Notes: generated from the sequence alone by a model not told the origin. Numbered from the stretch's first letter, positions 1-13,795 are shown. The stretch: 64,000 nt of DNA from Phoronis australis (GCA_002633005.1 NMRA01000242.1:6322-70321), one strand, 5' to 3'. Made by a program: numbers and translations.

Positions 1-1787
1 TTAGCTTTGAAACCACTACTCAATGTTTGTTTGAGAGTACGAATGAACTGTGTCATCTGGTGTCTTCTTCTATAATGTTGTCTAGTCCAAAAAGTAAGCG
101 AAGTTCCGGCGAAGCATCGGTAAACCGTAGTTCCCCTAATGGGAAAGTGCCTTTAGAAAACAACACGCCGTTTGTGGTCTTATTTCCATTTCATGGGCAT
201 TACATTAACGTTGACCTTAAACAATTGGCTAGGGGTTTCCCCTATCTGAGTTACGGCTGGGGTGCGCTGACCACATGAGCATTTCATTGATGTTGACCTA
301 AAAAATTGGGCAGGGGCTCCGCTCTATCCCGGGGTTAGGGCAGGATACGCCGACCACATAATAGGCATTTATTTCATTGATGCTCTTGATTTGAGCTGAC
401 TGATTCGACATGCGAGTACGTTTCCCAAAATTGATTTTTATTGTCAAATTGCCAAAGCACTCGCCAAATTGGCGAGTGGACGTAGCTCTACCATCACTAG
501 TGTTGCTCAGAATTCGCCATTGGCTAGCGCAAGCCTAGTAAGTATCGGACAGACCTAAATATTGGACGGACCTAAATATCGGATGTTGTATAGAATTTTA
601 CCTGAAGCAAATTCTGAGATAGCAATTGATTGGATTTCCAAGATTTGAGAACCTGCTTGGAACATTGTAGTCATTGTAATAGTCTGGTGTAGCAGAATGG
701 CACGACCTGTCATTCGTAACTCATTATGTTGCACATATAGCCATAATAGCGGGTGTGCGCTGATCGACATTCTGATTTGATAATAATGCTACTTTTTAGA
801 TCAGGTAAAAAATAAACATGTTTTTGTCTCCGCCTTTGCCTAAAATAAGCCACACTAAATTTAAAGAAACTTTGATCTGTAAGCATCAGTAAAAAAGTGT
901 TTGGATGACGTGGAAGTAATTACACAGAGTACCAAAGTTCATGTGTCACCAGATGGTGCTGCTCCAGAGAGCACTTTCTAGGTAAATATGGGAACTGCAA
1001 TTCACATCGTCTGCACTGCCACGGGTCTCTTGTGGATTGACAAGTACAATTGAAGGATATGATACGTAAATACTTCAAATAACAATTCAGGATCATGTTT
1101 GATTGCTTGCAATGAGGCTAATGTCCAAGTATACGGTAGTCTTTCAGCGGGCTTATGGCAGACTTCACAATGAGTGTTTGTGACACCACTTCTGGTGACA
1201 TAAGATCAGGGCTTGGAAGTTTCCGCGGAAAGGCGGATTTCCGCTTTTTTCAAATGTGCTTTCCGCTTTTTTATAATATTTCCGCGTAAAAAAATCGGAT
1301 TTGATATATTTCTTTCGGGAGTCGCCACCGGGAGCCGGGAATTCATAAGAATGTCCTTTGGAATTCCCCCTGAATAAATACCAGGCCTTTTAAACTGCTG
1401 TGTAGTGTAGAAAATATGTCATCAATCATTCACTTTTTAGCTTTTGCGCTTATCTGTATGACTTACATCCGTTGATGAACGCGGTGCTTCCAGCATGGGT
1501 AAACGCCGGCAAAAATCAAACGTCATCCCGTGTTCACTGTCTCGCAGGCCAGAAAACCTAATTTCTCATGACGGAACCCATCCTCGCACTCTTTTTGTTT
1601 CATATTATTGCTTTGATTCTTTCTGAACTCGTTTTTTAGCAACTAAACCAATGCTTCCATGTTTAGACGTTTTGCCAGAGTGCAGATGATCAGTAGTATC
1701 ACGTGACAACTTATTCAGAAACTGCAGGGCACGTTCAGAGAATCGAAAGGATTTGACCGCGAGCGTCATCTGTGCACGCTGCATCAC
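1..1787. other. no supported gene
   Basis: Frames up to 83 codons are present, but none shows a recognisable domain or matching splice partners. Short echoes of GGGGTTAGGGCAGGATACGC/GACCACAT-type sequence near 250-360 may belong to an old repeat. Confidence 0.6.
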
Positions 1788-2000
1788 ACTCGTTCTATTT
1801 TCCTTTCGGTGCTCATTCGAAGACGGGAGTTTTTTCGATGGTTTTTATAGGCTTGTGTCGGGGTTTTGTTACTTTGGAGCAAATNACTCGTTCTATTTTC
1901 CTTTCGGTGCTCATTCGAAGACGGTAGTTTCTTTGACGACCACAGGGGCTTTTTCGACGGTTTTTAGGCTTGTGTTGGGGTTCGTTACTTTGGAGCAAAT
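1788..2000. repeat. two-copy tandem duplication, about 98-115 bp
   Basis: The block ACTCGTTCTATTTTCCTTTC, then GGTGCTCATTCGAAGACGG, ending TTACTTTGGAGCAAAT, occurs at 1788-1884 and 1886-2000, joined at an N at 1885. Copy 2 has about 20 extra bases. The N suggests an assembly join. Confidence 0.75.
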
Positions 2001-2324
2001 GTCGAACAGACAATCTTAGGATCTACTTGCCTATGCGGCTAGCTTTTTAACTTGCCCATCGGGCAAGTACTTGTCAAATTCCACTTGCCCGACGCAAAAT
2101 CTACATGTACACGGGCAATCGGGCAACCGTTAGTGTTGAGCCCTGGCGTATCAGGGGGCGGCAGCGGGGTTAACTGCCCTGCCCATTTTGGGGCAAAAAT
2201 AGTGAAATATGGAGCCACATACTAAAACCACCGTATAGGCTGCAGTATTATCAAATTTGCAGAAGAAGATGATTAAGTGATCCCTACCAACCACACGCTA
2301 CTAAAGCTTAAAATAACTCATTAA

Positions 2325-2715
2325 ATTAAAACGTGTGGTCGTATGGATCAATTTTATCAGCATAGACCACGCAGTTGAACGTTGTCGTCGTGTATGAATT
2401 GTGTCTGCTGACCACACTGCTGACGGAAGGGGTGGTCGTATGAACGAAAAATTTCTCCAGACCACAAGCGCTCTCTAAGTCATTTAAAGCACGTGGTCGT
2501 ATGGTGTCAGCTCAACCAAAAGCGTTCTGAGACCCTAGCAAAGTCACGTCGGGTCGGTACGGACAAAAATTAACAGCCCTGACCACGCTCTCTCGAGTTG
2601 CTTGAGGCGTGCAGTCGTATGGCCAAAAATTATTCGTCGGGACCACGCCTTCTCTAGGACACTAAAACGCGTGGTCGTATGAACGAAAAATGTCAGTCCG
2701 ACCACACTACCTCTT
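2325..2715. repeat. degenerate tandem repeat, about 59-bp unit
   Basis: Recurring GTGGTCGTATG (near 2335, 2434, 2493, 2610, 2670) alternating with GACCACGC/GACCACA. Each unit can pair GACCAC with GTGGTC. Confidence 0.7.
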
Positions 2716-5609
2716 GACTAAATCAGAAAAGTTGTGTCAAAATTAGCTATAGTTTGGGAAGTCATATCCTCAGGACCACTGACAAGAAGACTACGAAAGC
2801 GAGATATTTTCGAAGCATGGTAAAGTGCAAGTTTTCAAACGCATCTTATTTCTTGGCCCCTATCTCATTTGGGGACAATGTTCTAGGTCAAAGTCACAGA
2901 CTTTCCCAATTTTCCAACTTCGATCCACCATTGTGACGTTGTTATTGCTCACCGGACGTGACGACTTACTTTTTGGAGTCAGTAAGTAAATAGCTATCCA
3001 ACAAAGAAAAAAGTTTTGAAATCAGGGTGAACAGATTTTAAGGCGCTAAAAGCTTGACTCGACAGACAGTGCGAGGAACAGTTGCCTTAATGGATTGAAA
3101 TTGCGTTCTAGAGACACGTGGTTAGAAAATGCGGATCGTTCTTAGACCAAAATCGTGAAAAAGGGCATATTTTCATCGACCCTGGTACCCACATTATACT
3201 GCGTGCCGCCCCCTCCCCCCGCGCTGCACTCAGAGCACGACATGTCCTATTCCCAATGGATTGCAGGTGAAATGTTCACATATTATATGTGTCTGTCGTT
3301 CTCTGTGATATCTGCTAAACTCAATGCGCAATCTTAATGAGATGTGCCGGATGTTCCTCAGATGCTGCCGAACGATTTCAAAGAGTTTCTGACCAATCTG
3401 ACTATGGCCGTGCCCTTTTCTGAATAATTGTTCAGTTTTTCACATTTTCCGGTGTGCTGTGAGTTCCTTGATGGATTCCCATGATCCTTGGTCTATCAAC
3501 GAGACATCATCCCATTTTAAACAGATTTGATATACTTTGCACCACCTCAAACCCCTGTTTATTCTTTTTATGCCATAGTGTTTGCTTGAACAGGCGCCCT
3601 CTAATGGCAATTAGTTTGTTACTAATAAACACCACCATAATACAACATATTATACCTTTTCAGTTGTTTATAGTGTGTCAAGATGATGGCAACATGTCCA
3701 ATTACTGGGTGCAGATTTGAAACTCAAGATATATGATGTTGTCAGACGAGTGTATGAACAGTGCTTCAGGCCAGTTACAAGAGGGTGAAAAAGATTGTGG
3801 TAAGGGACTTGATGGGTGTACAGCACACACTTGCATGCAAATTGTGTCAAGGAGTGTTTGTGACAGTATTGTGAGTTTTTACTTATGGGTACTCATAATT
3901 GGTGGATTTAGCTCACATTTTCAAATAAGTGCCAAAGTTTATGTTGATGGCTTGGTGCTGGAACTTCGACTCGTAATAAAAACATTATCACGGGTTCAGC
4001 TCCCATTAGCTGTGAATGTGTGAGTATGGCTGCTAATCGGGATGACGATTTCCACAAACCAATATCTTCATCATCCTGGAATTTGGATTTGAAAACTGAC
4101 TTTAGTGACAACACCTGTCAAAAAGTATAATCTTCTAGTAATTTTTATAATTTTGCAGGACTGCATGGATGTCCTTTGATGCACACAGATGTTTCTATTT
4201 TAACTAAGACAGCAGCTCCTTAATTCTTGTCAATTTTGATGTGCCTGTTGGTAACGATAAACTTTTTTAAAAAGAGCTTGTACTTCTTGAAAATTGAAAA
4301 CAAAAATCAATCTTCTATGGAAAACTTGGGAATAGTACTTGAATGTTTAAAAGCTCCCAAAACATGGACGTATGGTTGTACAGTAGCCTAGACTCGGTGA
4401 TTAAGGTCATCCACCTTGTTCTTTTGGAATATAGTATGAAGTGCCAAAGGGTTCTTAAATGGGTACCTTGTTGTGCTTATTCAAAGCGCACTCTTGCTTA
4501 ATAAATGCGTAATACTGTTTATTTGACGTGCTGAATTATTTGTTCTTTGTGTCCAATCAAACACAAGTTTAGAGTTAGTATAAAGTTAATGGCACCACCA
4601 TTTACATGCTTAATTGAACAATCTTCGAAACAGGCCTTGCATGCATGTAAAAAGTCTTCCGCCATCTTGAGATTTGAGAGCATGGAGATGATTGGGCTGC
4701 ATGAACTATTTGAAAGTATGTGTCGAATAAGCAATAGTATGCATTGAATTCTGTGCAGAAAGGTTTTCTTTTAAGAACAATCTCAGTGCCTTGGATAATT
4801 AACTCTTAGCATTGATTACGCAAAAGTAAGCATTGAATAAGCACATTTTAAAGATGCTATGTCTCATTAAATTGTGAATATGCAAATGAAGTACTCATTT
4901 ACAAACTACCCCAGGTCTTTCAGTTTGCAAGAAACAATCCGAGAACTAGTTACCATTATAATCTCGCAAAAGTCTCATTTTGCAAGACTATTTTTATCTA
5001 AATCAGTATTGGTAAAACGTCATTGTTACCCAAATGAAACGAGGCATACTTTTTTATTATTGGTTGATTTGACTACCAAATAACGATTGTGTAATATTTG
5101 GAATTACTACTAAGGGTTTTTTGCACTTGGTTTTAAGTGTATCAATTTTGTGTTTCTTTAAAACCACAATTTGTTTACAAATTGCTTCTTTTCCTGATTT
5201 TATATGTACACGCAGTTCTCTATGAAGTCACTAGGTGGTGCTTGATTCAAATTTAAATATTCGGGGTTTTTAACGTGACATAGCTTCTTTAATTTGCAGA
5301 AAGATATTCATTTAATAATCCTGTTGGTGGAAGAGCCTCAGCAATGCTAAAATGTCGTGAAATACTCTCTGCAGGATGAGCATTTAAATCATTACCACCT
5401 TCATGAAGGATGATCATATTCGGTTGGTACGATCACACCACATGCTGTTCATTGTCTCGCAGCAACTTCATGATCATGAAGTCACCTTTCCTGAACAAGT
5501 TGATATCAAGACTATCGTCACGTAAGTGAAATTTGTTGCTTAGCTGTTGTGAGCAATGTGGTTTTGCAGACTTCATATGCTTCTAAAAGTATACAAACAC
5601 TCACGGAGC
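2716..5609. other. no firm gene; weak coding-like scraps
   Basis: At 3682-3732 a frame reads MMATCPITGCRFETQDI, with a C-x4-C finger-like start. It may be a retroelement scrap. At about 5404-5523 a frame reads MKDDHIRLVRSHHMLFIVSQ, then QLHDHEVTFPEQVDIKTIVT, bounded by a GTAAGT-like site. It is coding-like in composition, but no family and no partner exon were found. Confidence 0.35.
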
Positions 5610-7065
5610 TATAGACCTAATTCACGCCAACAGGAGGCGCGTTCTAAAACGGCATAGTTGTATTCCGCATTGCTGAAAAAATACGCACTCTCAATTGTCT
5701 GTTTTACAATCCCTAAGGAGATTAAGATTCGGAAGCATTGGGTTGTTACCATACACCGCGACAAAGGAAAATATATCCGTGTAAAATTTATAAATGTTTT
5801 CGAAAAGTTAGATCATATTTTAATTGTCGCATCTTGGTTGCCGAGCTTCAGAGCAACGACCGGAGAATCTTTGGTCGCAACCAGGCTGTGTTTTCATGAC
5901 TATGTGTTGAAACATGCATTTTTCTTTCCAAAAAGGACAGGGCCATCAATCCCTCGATTTTGGGGCCGAATATCGGCCCTATTCCACTCTCAAAAATATT
6001 GAAAAATCACGCGAAATTTGGAAATTCCCCCATGAGACCTAAAAATTCCCCTAGTGATTGAAAATTTCTCTCCGAAGTTCAAATCACCTGTAATCACACA
6101 GCTGACAAACAGCTGACAATTTGGAAGAACACAAAATGCTACAGAGCCTATGAGACCTTGCAAGAGGGCGGGGTTGCTATTGATGGTGATCGGGAGGTAG
6201 ATTTTTCCCCTCGCTCGGTGAAAAAATTCCCCTCTCAGAAGGCACAGACACCTTTCCCCTCGGATGAGCGAGGCCCATGAAGAAACATGATAACTATGCT
6301 TGCTCTGTCCAGTTAACTGAAACTGAGCTCTAAAACGAGGTTATGCGTTGGACAAACGAATAAGGTGTTTTAATTTTTGAAAATCAACTTGGTCCAGAAG
6401 ATATTTGAAACCTAACACATGAAATAGACGTAAGAATAATTGATGGTCAAATAATTTTTATTTTCAATTACGAGCCTGGCTTTTTATTTTATTGAAAATA
6501 TATTTAATAACATCAATTATTCTTTCAGATCAATGACAAATCAACTGTTAGTCCCTACCTCACCAGGACCTAAGCAATATGCTCGATGTTAATATTCTTT
6601 ATCAACAAATTCAACCAGATGTGACTAATTGCACACGGCAGCAAAATGCGATGAGCCACCACTGTCGAATATATCTTCAACTCGTCAACAATACGAGCAG
6701 ATGACCTGGTTCGCGTAGAAAGCATTTTTATCAACAATTTACAAGAAGAAACGTAACCCTGCATTCAGCATGATACCTAATCCGTAACACTGTGATTGCC
6801 GCAATTTGGTCACATTTACTTTTCATGTTTCGAACCTTGTTTTCCGAAAAAAACTTTGGTCACACAACTCTTTGGTGCAATGACTTATTCTCTAATGTAG
6901 TTTTCGACATCTCAGTGGTTAATGATCGACACATTCTAAAGATTTAATATCCAGCTTAGACTCTAAAGACCGGCAATGTAACTCACGCAATGTCATCTTC
7001 CACTTTGTTTATCGCAGTGAGCCTCCCTTTGGATTTTAATGTCCGCTGCGTGAATTAGGTCTATA
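5610..7065. mobile_element. 1.45-kb non-autonomous TIR element
   Basis: Terminal inverted repeats TATAGACCTAATTCACGC (5610-5627) and its exact complement at 7048-7065. TA at the outer edges is compatible with a TA target duplication. An inner inverted repeat (AAGAATAATTGATGG near 6431 and its near-complement near 6512-6527) sits in the middle. Frames inside show no recognisable transposase. Confidence 0.7.
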
Positions 7066-7599
7066 AGTCCAGTTCCTAACTTAGAATGATTATTCACCCG
7101 TTTTCGGCAATTTGACTTTATTTAGGAGGATGATCGAACAATTGTCCTCAGAATTACATGACATTCTGAAACAACGAATTACATTTTTAGCTCAAATAGA
7201 AGACTGGATTACTCTTTTATCTCAGTTATTGTATTGTAATGAGTATTTGCTTAATATATTTAATAAATTGTGTTTTAAACGAAAAATAAGAGCTTGACCG
7301 AACTTACAAGAATTCCCGGTTTTGAGAGTATAAAAGAAGAAAGAATTTACATCCAACATCACTATGCCTCTGCACGCTTCTGCTGCTGTATGACCGGCAT
7401 ATATAGCGCATACGATTGAGCCAGAGCCATGCGGATGGCAGCTCAATTGCCGACTAAATAGTACCCCTAACAAAATCGGCCAAAACTCTAATTCAAATCA
7501 AGCGAAAACGTTTTGTTATGTATGCATACAGTTTATCTACACTGAAAACTAAGATGTTAACAGGAAAGTGCAACATAATATCAATTATGTGCTTTTATG

Positions 7600-8680
7600 C
7601 ACCTACATATTTATATGTGAGTGCATATTGCTGTCATCTCTTGTATGGGCATCCTGCGTCTTCTGCTGTATCTCCTAAACCCCTCACAGGGTCTTGATGA
7701 GATTTGGCAGTTGTGTTTCTGTGAAGCTGACAACAGATGAGAGCAAATTTCGAACTTCTCCGACCACTTGTGTACTCCTTAGTGACAATTTTAGTTTTTT
7801 ACACTTACCTCAGTCTGTTTCTTCAGAGGTCATCACTGGTTTTTCGTAAAATGTGGCAGTTAGGTAACTATTAGTGAGATGACGCTATCTTCTTGTTTTT
7901 GGATGGATTAGATGTACTTTGCGCCACCTGGTTGGCATTTTTACTGTTTTTTGTGCGCCCTTCTATTAACCAAACTGCCCTAGGGGTGATTGTGGAAATT
8001 GGCATGTATGTTCTTACTATGAAAAGGGTGGCTAGTGTATTGATGTGAAGATGAAAACGGACAACGTCGACATTCGGAGGGACTGAACTACCAGTGTGCC
8101 CCTATTGGCAATTTAATTTTATTTTTAAGTTTACCTCTGTATCTTCAAGGTCCTCACCGTATTTTCCCTAAAATTTGGCATCTAGGCATCTGTTAGTGTT
8201 GTGACGCTTTCCTCTGCTTTTAGGTTTGATTAGAGTTATTTTGTGCCACCTAGTGGCCATTTTTACTATTTTAGAGTCTGTTTTTTTTTCTAAGGATGAT
8301 TGTGGAAATTGGCATGTATGTTCCTAATGTGGTGAGGAGGGCTGACGATAATTTTCGACTACTGAGATGACACTGTCCTCCCAATCCAACTTCTGCTGTA
8401 TTCCCTAGTGGCAATTTTTCTATTTTACGTTTGCCTTTGTAACTTCTGAATTTTTATGCTTGTTCATGAAATTTGGCAAACACATTTTTATTAAGATGAC
8501 AACTGCTTTCCTTTTTGTGATGCATTTGACGTATTCTGCCCCATGAGCTAGTGGCCATTTTAATTATTTTTTAGTCTGTGCTTGTCGCCTGCTTCTGTAT
8601 TTGCCAAACCATGCAAAAGATCATTATGAAAATTGCCCTTGTTATATTTCTGCATGGATTGTTCCTAAGTTTGCTCCGAA
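7600..8680 (-). repeat. dispersed repeat family, old diverged copy
   Basis: Begins ACATATTTATATGTGAGTGC (terminal motif in reverse), with repeated modules GTGCCACCTAGTGGCCATTT, GCGCCACCTGGTTGGCAT and GATTGTGGAAATTGGCATGT. Clearly related but diverged. Confidence 0.6.
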
Positions 8681-9873
8681 CTTTTATATTATTTTATGGT
8701 TCAGTGTTTTCACTTGTATGTGTCACAAACTGAAAATTCTTAACAATTTGTTATGAAATCAAACTTCAATAGTTATTCAACACTTTCAAAGATAATCTTG
8801 TTGCCACTGACGTGGTACCGTGCTTGGCATATGCCATATATATAACGACATCTACCAACAACAAAAAGCACACGGCAACAACATGTCGGTGCCATACACA
8901 TAAGTTCATGTGTATGGGATTACTAGGTTATCCTACAAACATAGGTATACATCTACTGCAATATCCTAGCTTGATCTTTGGTGTCGTTCGGACATTACCT
9001 GGTGAAATCAATTCTTGATAGAATATGTGAGATAACCTACATGTTTACCTTAAAATATAAAGCTTTCTCCTGTCATCATGTTGTTTTCTTGATAACTTTT
9101 GACAACATAAACTTTCTTTATATTTCAGGATATTGGCTAGAATCACACAATGGGAATCTTCCAAGTCAAAGGCATGGCAGATGAATTTCAAAACTTTACT
9201 TCTAATGTATATTTGGAAGTTTAATAATAACAATGTCTCAGAACTACTGCTATTTTCTTTACCATGCCAATGATGAGCAGATACTTGGAAATGTGCATTT
9301 TGCAAGACAATGAAGGATGTTCTTTCAAAGACAACTAAACTAGGATATAAACATTTCCCATACTGCACTTTAATATAAAATCATGCTATGGTACTGGTCA
9401 ACCCTCAAAAATTAATAACCCCTTATTAATGGGAGTGGTTATTAACAAGACAGCAGTGGGGAAAACCTCTGTCCAAGAATTATTTTGTATTTTTGGTTGA
9501 AACCTAATTTTTTCACTCACTTGATATTTTCACAACTTGTCACAATGAAACAATCAGAAATTATTGAGACAATTGAACCAATTTGTTATCGCGCAATTTT
9601 CAATTGTCTTCTAAGTGCTGTTCAATAATATTGGCAACATAGCATTCATAATGTTTGAAGTTTGTGGACCAGAATTGTAACAATTTATCAAATATACTTT
9701 ATTACGGCCCCCCTAAGGGATTACCAGGACGGATGACTGAGGACGCCTAAAAAAACTCTGAAAACACGTGATGCGTCACCCGACTCGTGCAGTTTAGTGG
9801 TGTTGACATTTTAGACATCATTAAAGACGAATGTACAAGATACAGGCATTTTAAGGATTTATGAAAAAACCGT
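8681..9873. other. intergenic, nothing recognised
   Basis: AT-rich sequence without convincing coding signal. The overlapping frames at 8812-9368 on both strands show no domain. Confidence 0.6.
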
Positions 9874-11010
9874 TCCAAAATCGAAATTCCTATAATGTGC
9901 AAGGCTGGGCGTTATAGGAATCTGAAACTCATGGGCATTTAAAGTATTATTTGCGGTAAACTTCGCTAAGAAATCGGGGTTCCTATAACGCGCAAGCTTG
10001 CGCGTTATGGGAATCTGAGCCTGATAGGCGTTTTAAAGATTATTTGAGGGAAATTTCGTTCGAAAATGGGGATTCCTATATTGCGCAAGCCTGCGCGTAA
10101 TGGGAATCTGAGCCTAATAGGCGTTTTAAAGATTATTTGAAGGAAAACTCGTTCAAAAATCGGGATTCCTATATTGCGCATGCCTGCACGTTATGGGAAT
10201 CTGAGACTGATAGGAATTTTAAAGAATATTTGAGGGAAAACTCGTAAAAATCAGGATTCCTATATTACGCAAGCTTGCGCGTTATGGGAATCTGAGCCTG
10301 ATAGGAATTTTAAAGAATATTTGAGGGGAAAATTCGTTAAAAATCGGGATTCCTATAACGCGCAAGCTTGCGCAGTATAGGAATCTGACTCTGATAGTCA
10401 TTTTAAAGAATATTTGAAGGAAATTTCGTTAAAAATCGGGGATTCCTATAACGCGCAAGCTTGCGCAGTATAGGAATCTGACTCTGACAGGCATTTTAAA
10501 GAATATTTGAGGGTAAATTCGTTAAAAATCGGGGATTCCTATAACGCGCAAGCTTGCGCAGTATAGGAATCTGACTCTGACAGGCATTTTAAAGAATATT
10601 TGATCGAAAATTTGTTAAAAATCGGGGATTCCCATAACGCGCAAGCTTGCGCAGTATAGGAATCTGACTCTGATAGTCATTTTAAAGAATATTTGAAGGA
10701 AATTTCGTTAAAAATCGGGGATTCCTATAACGCGCAAGCTTGCGCAGTATAGGAAGCTGACTCTGATAGGCATTTTAAAGAATATTTGAAGGAAATTTCG
10801 TTAAAAATCGGGATTCCTATAACGCGCAAGCCTGCGCTGAAGAGACGCTGAAGCTGAGAGACGTTTTAAAGATAATTTGAGGGAAAAATCATCCAAAAAT
10901 AGAGATTCCCATAACGCGCAAGCTTGCTCAGTGTAGGAATCTGACTCTGATAGTCATTTTAAAGAATATTTGACGGGAAAATCGGGATTCCAATCACGCG
11001 CAAGCTTGCG
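9874..11010. repeat. hairpin satellite array 1, about 90-bp units
   Basis: About a dozen tandem units. Each carries an inverted repeat: GATTCCTATA, then CGCGCAAGCTTGCGC, then TATAGGAATC. A TTTTAAAGAATATTTGA spacer follows. Units on the left side are more diverged (for example ATTGCGCAAGCCTGCGC). The array lies on the 3' side of SGNH copy 1. Confidence 0.9.
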
Positions 11011-11485
11011 TTATTTTAAGAGAAACAGCCGTTCAAAATTCCAATCACTGTTAAGGCTGAGCCATATAAGAGTATTAAGCAGAATGATCATAGCGTGCTA
11101 ATTAAGAATGCGTACTTATACAAGTGGTTCAACGAAAACCGAAATTATTATATTGCGCAATGTTTTTTATTTTGCTAATAGCGAATCAATCCGGAACGTA
11201 CAAGTGAATGCAAAGCACAAATTCAATCAAGCCGCTGCGCATATTACCGAAACAAATTTTGAATAAGTAGTCTAATTGGTTTTTGATTTCAAGAATCTGT
11301 TGTACGAAAATCAATGCCATTTCGCCCTATTTACGAAAGTATGGTTTTGACTGCAACTAAAATGCATTTGGCGCTGTGGGGTCAAATTACGAGGAATGCG
11401 TTGACGATTTGCGTAACAAGTGCTAATTTTATGAAGATAAAGACACGAACAAGTGAACAGCTCTCCTGGGAATGAGTGGTGGCCC

Positions 11486-11912
11486 TTAAAAGGGCCGTTT
11501 GTGTTCTAGCTGCCTAATTGTTCGCCAAATGAAGGCCGTGAACAACTTGCACTTAAGTGACCTGTAGAGGCGGTAATGCCCCTGGTCATTGAGGTGTACC
11601 TGGTCTCGGTTCATAAGCTTCCTGTTGCCGTTGAAGCGCCGGTGGATCCAGAATTTCACGGTGGGATCGGTTTCCAGAGACTGTCCGAGGAGGTGGTTCA
11701 GGTCATCGGCCTTGTCGTTGTACCCGTCCAAGTGATACCTGTATAGTACAGACGACACGATGACAACCCGCACACCGTAGTCCTCTTTCAGACGGGAAAC
11801 CAACCGAACAAGACGCCTGCGAACGTGGGGCGGTTCGTCCGTGGACAAATCATTCCCACCGACATGCAGAATGACGACGTCTGGCCGAAAACTGGATACC
11901 ATATGGAGTTGC
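11486..11912 (-). pseudogene. SGNH-hydrolase ORF, copy 1, N-terminus lost in assembly gap
   Basis: The C-terminal 138 residues match copy 2 essentially identically, including GGND and DQVH. The 5' part runs into the run of N at 11913. The flanking sequence from about 11020 to 11912 is repeated at about 13803-14698. Confidence 0.75.
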
Positions 11913-12095
11913 NNNNNNNNNNNNNNNNNNNNNNNNNNNNNNNNNNNNNNNNNNNNNNNNNNNNNNNNNNNNNNNNNNNNNNNNNNNNNNNNNNNNNNNN
12001 NNNNNNNNNNNNNNNNNNNNNNNNNNNNNNNNNNNNNNNNNNNNNNNNNNNNNNNNNNNNNNNNNNNNNNNNNNNNNNNNNNNNNNNNNNNNNNN
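11913..12095. other. assembly gap (183 N)
   Basis: A run of N between SGNH copy 1 and hairpin array 2, in a region where near-identical units make assembly unreliable. Confidence 0.99.
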
Positions 12096-13795
12096 AATTT
12101 CGTTAAAAATCGGGATTCCTATAACGCGCAAGCTTGCGCAGTATAGGAATCTGACTCTGACAGGCATTTTAAAGAATATTTGAGGGTAAATTCTGTAAAA
12201 ATCGGGGATTCCTATAACGTGCAAGCTTGCGCAGTATAGGAATCTGACTCTGATAGGCATTTTAAAGAATATTTGAAGGAAATTTCGTTAAAAATCGGGA
12301 TTCCTATAACGCGCAAGCTTGCGCAGTACAGGAATCTGACTCTGACAGGCATTTTAAAGAATATTTGAGGGAAAATTTGTTAAAAATCGGGGATTCCCAT
12401 AACGCGCAAGCTTGCGCAGTATAGGAATCTGACTCTGATAGGCATTTTAAAGAATATTTGAAGGAAATTTCCATAAAAATCGGGATTCCTATAACGCGCA
12501 AGCTTGCGCAGTATAGGAATCTGACTCTGATAGCCATTTTAAAGAATATTTGAAGGAAATTTCGTTAAAAATCGGGATTCCTATAACGCGCAAGCTTGCG
12601 CAGTATAGGAATCTGACTCTGATAGTCATTTTAAAGAATATTTGAAGGAAATTTCGTTAAAAATCGGGATTCCTATAACGCGCAAGCTTGCGCAGTATAG
12701 GAATCTGAGCCTAATAGGCGTATTAAAGATTATTTGAGGACAAATTCGTTCAAAATTCGGGATTCCTATATTGCGCAAGCCTGCGCGTTATGGGAATCTG
12801 AGACTGATAGGAATTTTAAAGAATATTTGAGGGAAAACTCGTAAAAAATTGGGATTCCTATATTGCGCAAGCTTGCGCGTTATGGGAATCTGAGACTGAT
12901 AGGAATTTTAAAGATTATTTGATGGTAAATTCGTTAAAAATCGGGGATTCCTATATTGCGCAAGCTTGCGCGTTATGGGAATCTGACTCTGACAGGCATT
13001 TTAAAGAATATTTGAGGGAAAATTTGTTAAAAACCGAGGATTCCCATAACGCGCAAGCTTGCGCAGTATAGGAATCTGACTCTGATAGACATTTTAAAGA
13101 ATATTTGAGGGTAAATTCGTTAAAAATCGGCGATTCCTATAACGCGCAAGTTTGCGCAGTATAGGAATCTGACTCTGATAGGCATTTTAAAGAATATTTG
13201 AAGGAAATTTCGTTAAAAATCGGGATTCCTATAACGCGCAAGCTTGCGCAGTATAGGAATCTGACTCTGACAGGCATTTTAAAGAATATTTGATCGAAAA
13301 TTTGTTAAAAATCGGGGATTCCCATAACGCGCAAGCTTGCGCAGTATAGGAATCTGACTCTGATAGGCATTTTAAAGAATATTTGAAGGAAATTTCGTTA
13401 AAAACCGAGGATTCCCATAACGCGCAAGCTTGCGCAGTATAGGAATCTGACTCTGATAGACATTTTAAAGAATATTTGAGGGTAAATTCGTTAAAAATCG
13501 GCGATTCCTATAACGCGCAAGCTTGCGCAGTATAGGAATCTGACTCTGATAGGCATTTTAAAGAATATTTGAAGGAAATTTCGTTAAAAATCGGGATTCC
13601 TATAACGCGCAAGCTTGCGCAGTATAGGAATCTGACTCTGACAGGCATTTTAAAGAATATTTGATCGAAAATTTGTTAAAAATCGGGGATTCCCATAACG
13701 CGCAAGCTTGCGCAGTATAGGAATCTGACTCTGATAGTCATTTTAAAGAATATTTGACGGGAAAATCGGGATTCCAATCACGCGCAAGCTTGCAT
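12096..13795. repeat. hairpin satellite array 2, about 90-bp units
   Basis: Same unit as array 1, about 18 copies, starting at the assembly gap and ending next to SGNH copy 2. Some units are homogenised in blocks (the stretch near 13020-13390 is repeated near 13400-13750). Open frames across it are by-products of the repeat. Confidence 0.9.

Noticed and set aside
5404-5523. Possible exon reading HIRLVRSHHMLFIVSQ ... FPEQVDIKTIV
   Set aside because: It has a plausible donor, but no recognised family and no joining exon on either side. Could be a decayed element.
11825-12260. Open frames through the gap near 12 kb
   Set aside because: Artefacts of N translated as unknown residues and of the hairpin satellite.
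12304-12537. 77-codon minus frame with repeated ALWESP/CLSESDS motifs
   Set aside because: By-product of the hairpin satellite unit.
9874-13795. CRISPR-like appearance of the regularly spaced palindromic repeats
   Set aside because: The whole roughly 90-bp unit, including the spacer, is repeated, so there are no unique spacers. The context is an animal genome and there are no cas genes.
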